From the NCBI GenBank assembly GCA_902780505.1, contig CACZFN010000018.1, forward strand, positions 1 to 64,000: 64,000 bases of DNA. Direction: 5' to 3'. The translations under genes and the position numbers were made by a program. Of the stretch, positions 7,953 through 16,126 are shown one piece after another (positions within the stretch are counted from its first letter, which is position 1; every line of letters starts with the position of its first letter). Source of the stretch: an uncultured Ruminococcus sp. (GTDB taxonomy: Bacteria; Bacillota; Clostridia; Oscillospirales; Ruminococcaceae). Under the pieces are notes generated by a model. That model worked only from the letters and a program-made list of their open reading frames with translations. It was not told the DNA's origin and ran no database searches.

Positions 7953-7965
7953 ATAAATCTCCTTG

Positions 7966-9342
7966 CTACATCTTTAGTCCGAATACGAGCATAGCTATAT
8001 TGAAGAAAACAAAAGTAGTTGCCGTATCAACGATCGTCGTTATAAGCGGTGCCGCCATGATCGCGGGATCAAGCCTGCATCTTTTTGCAAGCATAGGCAG
8101 CATACAGCCTATAAGCTTTGACATTATTACAGTGCAGATTATCGCCCCGCTTACACATACCGCCATTTTTAACGGATCAGCATCACTTTCGATAAAATAG
8201 GTATAGGTAACATATATCCTTATCCCGTTTACAAGCGCAAGTATCGAACTTACGATAAGAGCAATACGGAATTCCTTGAACACAACTTTGAAGAAATCAC
8301 GCAGATGTATCTCCCCTACGCTCATGCCGCGGATAACCATGGTAGATGTCTGTGAACCGCAGTTACCGCCTGTACCTGTAAGCATTGGAATGAACGATAC
8401 AAGCAGAGGCACCGCCGCAAACGCCGCTTCATACCTTGTAATGATCGTTCCTGTAAGCGTTGCGGAAAGCATAAGGATAAGCAGCCACATTATCCTGTTT
8501 CTTGCGTGCTTGAAGACAGAAGTCTTGAAGTATTCATCATCAGCAGGTGCGACCGCCGCCATTTTCGAGAAGTCCTCTGTCGTTTCATCCTCGATAACGT
8601 CCATTACGTCGTCGAATGTGATGATACCGACAAGCCTGTTTTCCTTGTCAACTACAGGAAGTGCAAGAAAGTCATACTTTGAAAACTGCTTCGCAACTAT
8701 CTCTCTGTCCTCAAGGGTATCAACGCTTATGACATTTGTGTCCATTATATCGCTTATCTTCCTGTCATCATCACTTGTCAGCAGGTCAAGCACAGACAAA
8801 ACACCTATAAGCTTTCTTGATTCAGTAACATAAAGCGTGTAGACAGTTTCCTTGACAACGCCTACTTCCCTGATCTTTCTTAGCCCCTCACTGACAGTCA
8901 TGTCTTTTGTAAGATACACGTACTCGGTAGTCATTATCGAGCCCGCACTGTCTTTGGGGTATTTTAGTATCTGATTTATCGCCTTTCTTGTTTCACTGTC
9001 AGTTGTCTTTAAAATACGCGACACGACATTTGCCGGCATTTCCTCGATTATATCAACAGTATCATCAATAAACAGGTCATCAAATACAGCTTCAAGTTCT
9101 TTATCAGAAAAGGAATTTATAAGCGTCATCTGCATATCGCTTTCCATATAGGAAAAAACGTCTGCCGCGACGTCCTTTGGCAGAAGCCTGTACAGAAGCG
9201 GAAGCTCTGTCTTGTCATTTTCGGTATTTTCGTAGTAATATCTTAATATGTCGGCGATATCTGCTTCGTTCATATTAAGAAAAAGCTCTTTGATCTTTTT
9301 TACGTCTTTGGAGTTTAAAAGCTCCAGGATCTCCTGATTCAT
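7966..9342 (-). CDS. mgtE: Magnesium transporter MgtE
   Basis: A 458-residue Mg2+ channel/transporter. An acidic N domain (about 1-130) precedes two CBS domains (about 135-255) and five membrane segments (about 285-458) holding the signature GTGGNCGSQTSTM around the pore. In characterised MgtE proteins the N and CBS domains sense cytosolic Mg2+ and close the channel. I choose ATG 9342 because GGGAGGG lies 7 bases upstream; a TTG precedes it in frame. It is the first gene of mgtE-pheA-ispF and is preceded by a structured leader of about 150 bases. Confidence 0.95.
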   Translation of the reverse strand: MNQEILELLNSKDVKKIKELFLNMNEADIADILRYYYENTENDKTELPLLYRLLPKDVAADVFSYMESDMQMTLINSFSDKELEAVFDDLFIDDTVDIIEEMPANVVSRILKTTDSETRKAINQILKYPKDSAGSIMTTEYVYLTKDMTVSEGLRKIREVGVVKETVYTLYVTESRKLIGVLSVLDLLTSDDDRKISDIMDTNVISVDTLEDREIVAKQFSKYDFLALPVVDKENRLVGIITFDDVMDVIEDETTEDFSKMAAVAPADDEYFKTSVFKHARNRIMWLLILMLSATLTGTIITRYEAAFAAVPLLVSFIPMLTGTGGNCGSQTSTMVIRGMSVGEIHLRDFFKVVFKEFRIALIVSSILALVNGIRIYVTYTYFIESDADPLKMAVCVSGAIICTVIMSKLIGCMLPMLAKRCRLDPAIMAAPLITTIVDTATTFVFFNIAMLVFGLKM

Positions 9343-9351
9343 CAAAAATCC

Positions 9352-9502
9352 CTCCCGTGAAAGTTTTCACGGACAGGCATATCCCCGCACAGACAAATGC
9401 CCGAAGCGGTAAAGCCTATCCCACGATCGACCAACGTCGTCCATGCAGTTTTTCATCTCCTTTATAGTATGATAACAAAGGCGCTTATGATAAACACCAT
9501 AC
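9352..9502 (-). ncRNA. Structured 5' leader of mgtE, unassigned class (candidate Mg2+ switch)
   Basis: Between the consensus promoter and mgtE lies a leader of about 150 bases. On the minus strand GGATAGGC can pair with GCCTGTCC (8 bp including a U-G), enclosing CCGC...GCGG. A second hairpin CCGTGAAA / TTTCACGG overlaps the last CC of that stem and ends next to the mgtE ribosome-binding site, so the two are partly exclusive. A 25-codon reading frame (ATG 9444 to TGA 9367) ends inside the second hairpin, but its codons are unlike the neighbours. I do not see the conserved cores of the known M-box. The existence of a leader is well supported; its function is inference. Confidence 0.5.
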
Positions 9503-9508
9503 ATATTT

Positions 9509-9537
9509 ATTTTACTCCATTTATGCCATGATGTCAA
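9509..9537 (-). promoter_or_regulatory. Promoter of mgtE-pheA-ispF
   Basis: Minus strand TTGACA (9537-9532), 17 bases, TAAAAT (9514-9509). Confidence 0.85.
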
Positions 9538-9626
9538 TTATTTTTTATAAAAAAACAAACAAAAAGCCCGGCAGCACTTTATTGTGCTTTAGGGCATTAT
9601 TATCATATGTTAAGATAATTAGGAAT

Positions 9627-9737
9627 TTGTGTGGCAAGGCAGCATTGGGGGGCTTTGCGGTCGCCCCCCAACCCCCCTTCGCAGATGCATTTTACACAAA
9701 AATGTATTCTAAATCCGTCGCCGCAAGGCGACACAAT
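9627..9737. repeat. Dispersed intergenic repeat, family C copy 2
   Basis: This is the inverted counterpart of 233-335, sharing the GGGGGGCTTTGCGGTCGCCCCCC hairpin in part, ATGCATTTTACACAAAA and the TCGCCGCAAGGCGA hairpin. Just beyond it, 9741-9778 is a degenerate tandem of ATTCACT units. No gene is seen in 9538-9859. Confidence 0.75.
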
Positions 9738-9859
9738 AGTTATTCACTATTCACTTTTCACTATTCATTATTCACTGCTTACTGCTGCATTGCCCCCACA
9801 AATTCCGATTTGTGCGAGTAAGAATTATTTCAAAACATCTGACTGCTGTCATAATAAAA

Positions 9860-9898
9860 GCCATAGTATTTCTGACCAAACATCAGGAATACTATGGC
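9860..9898 (-). terminator. Terminator of tRNA-Arg(CCT)
   Basis: GCCATAGTATT-CTGA pairs with TCAG-AATACTATGGC around a short loop, and on the minus strand TTTTATT follows. It lies 47 bases beyond the tRNA 3' end. Confidence 0.8.
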
Positions 9899-9944
9899 GA
9901 AAAACTTCGGTATCCGCGTCGCCTTTTAGCTGCGGAATATTAAC

Positions 9945-10019
9945 TGGCACCCCCAACAGGAATCGAACCTGTAACTGCCCCTTAGGAGGGGGCTGTTATA
10001 TCCGTTTAACTATGGGGGC
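9945..10019 (-). tRNA. tRNA-Arg(CCT)
   Basis: The acceptor is GCCCCCA / TGGGGGT with G73 and encoded CCA. The anticodon loop CTCCTAA gives CCT, reading AGG, a codon used often in this window. It has its own promoter and terminator. Confidence 0.95.
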
Positions 10020-10036
10020 TTATTCACAACATTAAT

Positions 10037-10065
10037 ATTATATCATATCTCAGATCAAAAATCAA
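10037..10065 (-). promoter_or_regulatory. Promoter of tRNA-Arg(CCT)
   Basis: Minus strand TTGATT (10065-10060), 17 bases, TATAAT (10042-10037), ending 18 bases before the tRNA. Confidence 0.85.
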
Positions 10066-10147
10066 GCCTTTTTTTCATAAAAACAAAAAATTAACACTTT
10101 TTGCAGAAGTTGCATTTTTATATTCAAACATTTGTTTTGTTTGCTGA

Positions 10148-10176
10148 TTGACAACACGGCAGTATCATGCTATCAT
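10148..10176 (+). promoter_or_regulatory. Orphan plus-strand promoter-like sequence
   Basis: TTGACA (10148-10153), 17 bases, TATCAT (10171-10176), pointing into 10184-10403 where no plus-strand gene is present. Downstream, GCGGGCG (about 10226) can pair with CGCCCGC (about 10264) and repeat A follows. A small RNA could be made here; only the promoter match is seen. Confidence 0.4.
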
Positions 10177-10256
10177 TAAAACAGAAAACGAAAGCATTAC
10201 AGCAAAAACAGCCCTGCCGATAAGCGCGGGCGCAATAATGAAGTGTTTTTATTTAA

Positions 10257-10403
10257 GTTCAGCGCCCGCTAAGAGAAAAAAAGAAGAAAGAATAAACAAG
10301 AAATAATGATCAAAGTATCGACTTTGGCGATAATTCTTATTTGTGTGCAAAGTGGGACCTTGTTTATTCTTTCTTCTCTATTATTCATTCAATCAGCGGC
10401 AGG
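10257..10403. repeat. MITE-like dispersed repeat, family A copy 2
   Basis: This is a second copy of 4530-4671. Its inner arms are perfect here: AGAAGAAAGAATAAACAAG pairs with CTTGTTTATTCTTTCTTCT (19 bp). It ends a few bases from the stop codon of the glycyl-radical domain gene, so the element forms the 3' end of the pfl transcript. Confidence 0.75.
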
Positions 10404-10411
10404 GGAAGAAA

Positions 10412-10654
10412 TCATAATGTTTCGTGGAAAGTTCTTGAAATAACGTCGTCCTGCTGTTCTTTAGTAAGCTTTATGAAGTTTACCGCATAGCCTGAAACCC
10501 TTATCGTCAGCTGAGGGTATTTTTCAGGGTGTGCCTGAGCATCAAGAAGCGTTTCTCTGTTTAAAACATTTACATTGAGGTGGTGCCCGCCTTTTTCAAC
10601 GTAACCGTCCAAAAGGCCTATAAGATTATCTATCTGCTTTTCACTTGCTGCCAT
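10412..10654 (-). CDS. grcA: Stand-alone glycyl-radical domain of pyruvate formate-lyase (GrcA-like)
   Basis: An 80-residue protein equivalent to the last ~80 residues of ordinary PFL. It starts with [20 protein letters not shown] and holds the glycyl-radical loop RVSGYAV with the radical-bearing Gly55, then [15 protein letters not shown] choose ATG 10654 because GGAGG is about 7 bases upstream; longer in-frame starts overlap the preceding gene. E. coli GrcA (YfiD) is a spare copy that rescues oxygen-cleaved PFL. Here the adjacent PFL protein ends before this domain, so this small protein must supply the radical in trans. PflA, encoded at 39107-39862, would install the radical. A clean gene split is more likely than a sequencing error because start, ribosome-binding site and spacing all look functional. 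Confidence 0.88.
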   Translation of the reverse strand: MAASEKQIDNLIGLLDGYVEKGGHHLNVNVLNRETLLDAQAHPEKYPQLTIRVSGYAVNFIKLTKEQQDDVISRTFHETL

Positions 10655-10655
10655 T

Positions 10656-10883
10656 TCAGTTTCCTCCTTGCAGGTCAAATTCGTCATCCGGTTCATTCGG
10701 CTGACAGCAGGCGCTTTTGCCTGCGGCACACTCCCTGCTGTTAGTCGTACTCACCTTTATTTCATCACTGTTTTCATTTGTGGTTATGACAAGAGAACCG
10801 CTTCCGTCGCTTATCAGTTTGTCGATCATCATTACAAGTTCATCGACCTTGCCGTTCTCGTCGTTTGAAGCATTAATCCCCAT
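10656..10883 (-). CDS. Small unrecognised protein between the two parts of split PFL
   Basis: A 75-residue reading frame of unknown function. Its ATG overlaps the end of the PFL gene by 11 bases, with AAGGAG 10 bases upstream, and its stop lies 1 base from the next ATG, so all three genes look translationally coupled. The sequence is acidic and soluble, with a helical start ([16 protein letters not shown]), a beta-like middle ([18 protein letters not shown]) and a short Cys cluster ([10 protein letters not shown]) before an acidic tail. I do not recognise it and it does not resemble any PFL segment. Codon use resembles its neighbours. It could be an assembly or protective factor for the split enzyme, or a non-functional filler; position is the only evidence. 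Confidence 0.6.
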   Translation of the reverse strand: MGINASNDENGKVDELVMMIDKLISDGSGSLVITTNENSDEIKVSTTNSRECAAGKSACCQPNEPDDEFDLQGGN

Positions 10884-13002
10884 CTGAATTTAACTCCTTA
10901 GCTATCGACTCTATATCAATATCGCCGACAAACACCGTATCGTCCTTACCAAGTGCATCAGGGATAATGCTGAATGTATTGGAAATACCGTCCTGAGCGT
11001 GCCTGAACGGCAGCTTAGCCACCGACGAAAGTGATGCCGCTGCACCGTGGGTATCCCTGCCGTGCATCGGGTTTGCACCGGGTGCAAGCGGAACGCCCAT
11101 CTTCCGGCCGTCAGGTGTATTGCCTGTCTTTTTACCGTATACTACGTTAGATGTTATAGTCAGGATAGACATTGTAGGTATGCTGTTTCTATAGGTATGG
11201 TGCTTTCTTATCTTATCCATAAATGTACGGACAAGGTCAGCTGCCAGCTTATCTACCCTGTCATCATTATTGCCATATTTAGGGAAATCGCCCTCAACTT
11301 CATAATCAACTACAACATTCTTTGCAACGTCTACTACTTCGCCATTTTTATTCTTTATCTCGATATCTTTTCTTATACACTTCACCTTCGCATACTTGAT
11401 AGCCGAAAGCGAATCCGCAACGACAGACAGCCCTGCGATACCTGTTGCAAAGTACCTCTTGACATCTCTGTCATGAAGTGCCATCTGAAGCTTTTCATAG
11501 CTGTATTTATCGTGCATATAATGAATGATATTGAGTGTATTTACGTAAAGCCCCGCAAGCCACTCCATCATATCATCGTACTTTGCCATTACATCATCAA
11601 AGTCAAGATAATCGCCTTCAACAGGACGGTACTTAGGTCCTACCTGTATGCCGAGTCTTTCATCAACGCCGCCGTTTATAGCATAAAGCAGGCACTTGGC
11701 AAGGTTAGCCCTCGCACCGAAAAACTGCATTTCCTTGCCCACTACCATTGAAGATACACAGCAGGCAATAGCGTAGTCATCACCATGTATAACACGCATC
11801 ATATCGTCATTTTCATACTGTATAGCGGATGACTGTATCGACATTTTTGCACAGAAGCGCTTGAAATTCAAAGGAAGCCTTGTTGACCACAGAACTGTCA
11901 TATTCGGTTCAGGTGCAGGTCCTAAATTATTAAGCGTATTGATATACCTGAAAGAAGTCTTTGTCACCATAGGAACGCCGTCTACGGAAACACCGCCGAT
12001 AGATTCGGTTATCCATGTAGGATCGCCTGAGAAAAGAGAATTATACTCAGGTGTTCTTGCGAACTTGACTATTCTCAGCTTCATTATGAAGTGGTCAATA
12101 TATTCCTGTGCCTGCTGCTCTGTTATAAGGCCGTTGTCAAGGTCACGCTTGATATAAATATCAATAAATGTAGATGTACGTCCAAGTGACATGGCGGCAC
12201 CGTTTTGCTCTTTTACAGCCGCAAGGTAGCCAAAGTAGAGCCACTGGATAGCCTCTTTTGCATTTTTTGCAGGGCGTGATATATCATAGCCATATATCAT
12301 ACCAAGTGTTTTAAGTTCATAAAGTGCCCTGACCTGATCAGCAAGTTCTTCTCTAAGTCTTATATTATCAGATGTCATTCTCACAAGAGAAGTATCTATC
12401 TGGTGCTTTTTATCCTCTATAAGCCTGTCAACGCCGTAAAGAGCTATACGCCTGTAGTCACCTATTATCCTTCCCCTGCCGTAAGCATCGGGAAGACCTG
12501 TGATTATAGCTGCGTGCCTTGCCTTACGCATTTCAGGAGTATATGCATCAAAAACGCCCTGATTATGTGTCTTTCTGTATCTTGTAAAGAGGTCAACGAC
12601 TTCATCATCGACCTTATACCCATACTGCTCGCAGGCAGCCTGAGCCATTCTGATACCGCCGAAAGGCTGCAAAGAACGCTTGAAAGGCTTATCGGTCTGA
12701 ATACCCACGATCTGTTCTTTATCCTTATCAAGATAGCCTGCCCCGTGTGAGGTTATAGTCGATATGATCTTAGTATCCATATCGAGCACGCCGCCGGCTT
12801 CCCTTTCCTGTTTAGAAAGTTCAAGCACCTGTTCCCAGAGTTTTTTAGTATTTTCGGTAGGCCCTGCAAGGAAGCTTTCATCACCGTCATACGGCGTAAA
12901 ATTCTTCTGAATAAAATCACGCACATTTACATGGCCGTTACTCCATTTCCCCTCTTTAAAGCCTTCCCATTCAGGTTCAAAGGTATTATTCATAGGTATC
13001 AT
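10873..13002 (-). CDS. pflB: Pyruvate formate-lyase catalytic core lacking its glycyl-radical domain
   Basis: A 709-residue formate C-acetyltransferase core that converts pyruvate and CoA to acetyl-CoA and formate. The N terminus ([20 protein letters not shown]) and the active-site Cys-Cys pair in AIACCVSSM (about 410) are typical. Full PFLs are about 740-760 residues and end with the radical loop. This one stops after [16 protein letters not shown] and a short helix, exactly where the radical domain should begin; that domain is the separate gene at 10412-10654. The start is ATG 13002 (AAGGAG only 3 bases away) or ATG 12993 (12 bases). A consensus promoter lies 128 bases upstream. Confidence 0.95.
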   Translation of the reverse strand: MIPMNNTFEPEWEGFKEGKWSNGHVNVRDFIQKNFTPYDGDESFLAGPTENTKKLWEQVLELSKQEREAGGVLDMDTKIISTITSHGAGYLDKDKEQIVGIQTDKPFKRSLQPFGGIRMAQAACEQYGYKVDDEVVDLFTRYRKTHNQGVFDAYTPEMRKARHAAIITGLPDAYGRGRIIGDYRRIALYGVDRLIEDKKHQIDTSLVRMTSDNIRLREELADQVRALYELKTLGMIYGYDISRPAKNAKEAIQWLYFGYLAAVKEQNGAAMSLGRTSTFIDIYIKRDLDNGLITEQQAQEYIDHFIMKLRIVKFARTPEYNSLFSGDPTWITESIGGVSVDGVPMVTKTSFRYINTLNNLGPAPEPNMTVLWSTRLPLNFKRFCAKMSIQSSAIQYENDDMMRVIHGDDYAIACCVSSMVVGKEMQFFGARANLAKCLLYAINGGVDERLGIQVGPKYRPVEGDYLDFDDVMAKYDDMMEWLAGLYVNTLNIIHYMHDKYSYEKLQMALHDRDVKRYFATGIAGLSVVADSLSAIKYAKVKCIRKDIEIKNKNGEVVDVAKNVVVDYEVEGDFPKYGNNDDRVDKLAADLVRTFMDKIRKHHTYRNSIPTMSILTITSNVVYGKKTGNTPDGRKMGVPLAPGANPMHGRDTHGAAASLSSVAKLPFRHAQDGISNTFSIIPDALGKDDTVFVGDIDIESIAKELNSDGD

Positions 13003-13129
13003 ACACTCCTTACTTAGGCATAATACACAAAAAATCAGACACAGCCGTGCCTCTTTCTGTATATAGCTACATAGTTGACGTTAAAACACAATATATAGTG
13101 GTTAAGTTCCCGGTTAAAAGGTCAATACT

Positions 13130-13158
13130 ATTATATAACACTTAAACCGGCTTGTCAA
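13130..13158 (-). promoter_or_regulatory. Consensus promoter of the split PFL operon
   Basis: Minus strand TTGACA (13158-13153), 17 bases, TATAAT (13135-13130). The leader of about 120 bases to the start codon shows no riboswitch I recognise. Confidence 0.9.
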
Positions 13159-13230
13159 GCGCAGGGATAAATTTTACATTTTCAAAACAATTTTTAGTGT
13201 TTTTTGCAACATATGTTATTTACAAAAATC

Positions 13231-13258
13231 AAAACCGCCCCATATTTACAGGGCGGTG
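13231..13258 (-). terminator. Terminator of pyk
   Basis: ACCGCCC pairs with GGGCGGT around an 8-base loop. On the minus strand TTTTGATTTTT follows. It begins 4 bases after the pyk stop. Confidence 0.85.
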
Positions 13259-13262
13259 GAAA

Positions 13263-14699
13263 TCACACTGTTTCAACCTTTATAAGGTTAGTATTGCCGC
13301 TGATACCAAGCGGAACGCCTGCTGTGATAACTGCAAGATCACCGTGGGACAGCCAGCCTTTACTTATAGCCGCATCAATTGCGGTAGTGATAAGGTCATC
13401 AGTGTTTGTCTGCTCAGAAATAAGCCCTGGCAGAACACCCCACGACATACTAAGCTGCCTTAGTGTGGTCGGATCGGTGGTAAGCCCTATTATCGGGCAG
13501 TCGGCGCGGTATTTTGATAACATTCTTGCAGTACCGCCGCGCTTTGTTACTGTTACGATCGCCTTTGCATTCAGGTCATGGGCGGTAGTAACGGTCGCGT
13601 GGGATATAGCTTCCGTGACCGAACGGCTCTGAGCGACTTCCTTGCTGTTTATATCGTCACGGTTTCTGAAACGCTTTTCGTAGTTGATATTATTTTCAGT
13701 CGTTTCAGCGATCAGTGCCATAGTCTTTACAGCTTCCACAGGGAATTTACCCGCAGCTGTTTCACCCGAAAGCATAAGTGCGCTTGTACCGTCGTATATA
13801 GCATTTGCAACGTCGGTGATCTCCGCCCTTGTAGGACGCGGGTTATTGATCATGCTTTCAAGCATCTGCGTAGCGGTTATAACGACTTTTCCCGCGTTAT
13901 ATGCCTTATGTATGATATCCTTCTGTATAGCGGGGATCTGCTCAAACGGTATTTCAACGCCCATATCCCCTCTTGCGACCATAACGCCGTCGGAGGCTTC
14001 AAGTATCTCGTCAATATTTTCGACACCGTCCATATTCTCTATCTTGGCGATTATCCTTACATCGTACCAGCCAAGCGACTGTGTGAATTTTCTGAGGTAC
14101 ACAACATCAGCGCCCGTTCTTACGAACGAAGCCGCTATAAAATCGTAACGCATTTTAGCGCCGAATTCAAGGTCATGCATATCGTCATCAGATATATAAG
14201 GCATTGAAAGCTTTACCCCGGGGACATTTATACCCTTATGGTTTGAAAGCGTGCCGCCGTGGATAACATCACAAATGATATCCTCACCCTGTATAGATTT
14301 GACCTTGAGTTCGATAACGCCGTCATTTATAAGTATAGAACTGCCGATACTTACATCCTTTGGCAGATGTTCAAAAGTAACAGATGCGATTTCTGCATCA
14401 CCCTCGACATCACGAGTGGTAAGTGTAAATTCATCACCGTCCCTGATATCAACCGGCTTATTGTCTTTAAAGTTCTTCAGCCTTATTTCAGGTCCCTTAG
14501 TATCAAGAAGTGTGGCAACGGGAAGATCAAGTTCGTTTCTTAAACGCTCTACAAGCTCAAAGCGCTTTTTATGTTCTTTATATGTAGAATGTGAAAAATT
14601 GAATCTTGCTACATTCATTCCCGCCTTCATCATTTCCCTGAGTACATTTTCATCATCAGTTGAAGGACCTATAGTACATATTATTTTTGTTTTACGCAT
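13263..14699 (-). CDS. pyk: Pyruvate kinase
   Basis: A 478-residue glycolytic enzyme that makes pyruvate and ATP from phosphoenolpyruvate and ADP. The start ATG 14699 is set by GAGG 7 bases upstream and by the family N terminus RKTKIICTIGPS. The barrel has the FNFSHSTYKEH motif, the catalytic loop with IIAKIENMDGVENIDEI (about 219-236) and the Mg2+/K+ site MVARGDMGVEIP. The B domain is at about 70-170 and the C domain at about 350-478. It lacks the extra PEP-utiliser-like C-terminal domain seen in Bacillus pyruvate kinase. It is monocistronic, with a repeat element filling its leader. Confidence 0.96.
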   Translation of the reverse strand: MRKTKIICTIGPSTDDENVLREMMKAGMNVARFNFSHSTYKEHKKRFELVERLRNELDLPVATLLDTKGPEIRLKNFKDNKPVDIRDGDEFTLTTRDVEGDAEIASVTFEHLPKDVSIGSSILINDGVIELKVKSIQGEDIICDVIHGGTLSNHKGINVPGVKLSMPYISDDDMHDLEFGAKMRYDFIAASFVRTGADVVYLRKFTQSLGWYDVRIIAKIENMDGVENIDEILEASDGVMVARGDMGVEIPFEQIPAIQKDIIHKAYNAGKVVITATQMLESMINNPRPTRAEITDVANAIYDGTSALMLSGETAAGKFPVEAVKTMALIAETTENNINYEKRFRNRDDINSKEVAQSRSVTEAISHATVTTAHDLNAKAIVTVTKRGGTARMLSKYRADCPIIGLTTDPTTLRQLSMSWGVLPGLISEQTNTDDLITTAIDAAISKGWLSHGDLAVITAGVPLGISGNTNLIKVETV

Positions 14700-14717
14700 A
14701 TAAAAACCTCGCTTACG

Positions 14718-14873
14718 TAAAGGCAACACCGCACGACTACCGCCTGACGGCTTTACACGTCATAAACTTGCATATTTTCCGTCATAGTAACCAAAAACTC
14801 CTTGACTTACGTCAGTAAACCTGCGTCGTTTTTAGTCACTCTGACGAAAAATCTTATCAGGCAATTGCCTTTA
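14718..14873. repeat. MITE-like element, family B copy 1, in the pyk leader
   Basis: A 156-bp element with perfect 9-bp terminal inverted repeats TAAAGGCAA...TTGCCTTTA and several internal inverted repeats. Bases 14796-14854 are identical, inverted, to 52786-52844 (59 bases). It lies between the pyk promoter and start codon, so it is transcribed as almost the entire pyk 5' untranslated region. It encodes no protein of its own. Confidence 0.85.
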
Positions 14874-14875
14874 TT

Positions 14876-14904
14876 ATTATACACTCAAAAAAGAATCTTG
14901 TCAA
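14876..14904 (-). promoter_or_regulatory. Consensus promoter of pyk
   Basis: Minus strand TTGACA (14904-14899), 17 bases, TATAAT (14881-14876). The -10 lies 3 bases outside the end of the family B element, so the element either inserted just downstream of an existing promoter or brought one close. Confidence 0.88.
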
Positions 14905-14907
14905 CCA

Positions 14908-14936
14908 TAGACAAAACGAGATTTTTATGTTACAAT
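14908..14936 (+). promoter_or_regulatory. Promoter of the HATPase gene
   Basis: TAGACA (14908-14913), 17 bases, TACAAT (14931-14936). It is divergent from, and nearly touching, the pyk promoter. Confidence 0.65.
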
Positions 14937-14995
14937 ATATATCACAGGGCTTTTTGCAATTATTATTTAATTATTATGTAAAGAAGGTGTGATAT

Positions 14996-16039
14996 ATGGC
15001 ATTTGGGCAAAAAGATATTGATATGATCAGTGCCATTTACGGCAATTCAAAAAGGAAGCTTGCGCTTATTACCGAACAGCTTGATATTCTATGGTTCAAC
15101 TGCTCTGATTTCAGGATCTATGATCTTCAGAGGGCTTATGGGGAAAGGTTTGTCCTTAAAACCGATGATGAGCGCAATATACTGCTTATTTCAGAAGAAA
15201 TAACACTCGGCGACGAAAAGGCATATATTTTAAAAATACCCGAAAACGAGGATATGTTTGCTATGCTCGGAACGGAAGTTTTTCAAAACATCTACAAAAA
15301 CTACAGCTTCAAAACAAGATCGGGCGTGCTTTCATTTTTAAGTATGTGTGATGATAAAAGCACTCCTCAGAATTACAGGTATTCGTTGTATTTAAGAACG
15401 AGGGAAAACGTTTCGAACTATTGCAGGAAGGTCGAAAACTTAGACGAACTGATAATTTACGAACGTGACTCGATCAAAGAAGAAGTTATCCCGCCCTGCC
15501 CTTATATTGAGGATTTTTTAAAAGAGACCGTCGAGATAGCAAGCTTTAATAAATACGAATTTGAATACAAAAGTGAGGAATTTGCTTTTGTAAAGACAGA
15601 TGTACAAAGACTTCAGTGTATGCTTGCAAATCTGATAAGCAATGCATTCAGATACAACAAAGCACAGACGCCTAAAGCAAAGCTTACGGTATCATCCGAC
15701 GGGAGGTTTGTTACATTCTGTGTAAGTGACAACGGAGGCGGTATAGACAAAAAGCGCCTTGAAGCCACAAAAGAACCTTTCACAATAAATGATTACGAAC
15801 CCGGAGAGCCGAATGAGAGCCTAGGGTTATACCTTGTAAGAAGGTTTGCATCAAGGTTTAACGGCAAAGTGGATTTTGAAAACAAAGACGGCGGGTTCTG
15901 TGCGAAAGTTATCCTTCCCGAAATAAACCAGAATAGTATTATTGAGCTGCACACTCCGCCTATCCCCGTATTCGGAGCATTTTACAAAAAGCACTACAAC
16001 ATTCTTTCAAAGGGATTTGAAAGAATGCCTGACATATGA
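14996..16039 (+). CDS. Histidine-kinase-like ATPase protein without a phospho-acceptor histidine
   Basis: A 347-residue soluble protein. Residues about 195-310 are a GHKL ATPase domain with N box NLISNAFRYN, G1 box DNGGGID and G2 box SLGLYLVRR. No membrane segment is present. The region that should carry the H box (about 120-160, LYLRTRENVSNYCRKVENLDE) has the helical hairpin look of a dimerisation domain but no His-Glu/Asp-x-x-Thr-Pro motif. No response regulator gene is adjacent. It may be a degenerate sensor kinase, an anti-sigma-like ATPase or a phosphotransfer-independent switch. The gene stands alone with its own promoter and terminator. Confidence 0.75.
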   Translation: MAFGQKDIDMISAIYGNSKRKLALITEQLDILWFNCSDFRIYDLQRAYGERFVLKTDDERNILLISEEITLGDEKAYILKIPENEDMFAMLGTEVFQNIYKNYSFKTRSGVLSFLSMCDDKSTPQNYRYSLYLRTRENVSNYCRKVENLDELIIYERDSIKEEVIPPCPYIEDFLKETVEIASFNKYEFEYKSEEFAFVKTDVQRLQCMLANLISNAFRYNKAQTPKAKLTVSSDGRFVTFCVSDNGGGIDKKRLEATKEPFTINDYEPGEPNESLGLYLVRRFASRFNGKVDFENKDGGFCAKVILPEINQNSIIELHTPPIPVFGAFYKKHYNILSKGFERMPDI

Positions 16040-16092
16040 TAAAAGCGCCTGTATATCATCCGCGCAGAACAAAAAGGTTTTGCTTAACGTTT

Positions 16093-16126
16093 AAAGGCTG
16101 CGCAGAAAACGCTCTGCACAGCCTTT
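16093..16126 (+). terminator. Terminator of the HATPase gene
   Basis: AAAGGCTG-GCAGA pairs with TCTGC-CAGCCTTT with one mismatch, then a T-rich tail. It is 54 bases after the stop. Confidence 0.8.

Noticed and set aside
9352..9502. M-box (ykoK) riboswitch before mgtE
   Set aside because: The conserved M-box cores could not be found on the minus strand leader.
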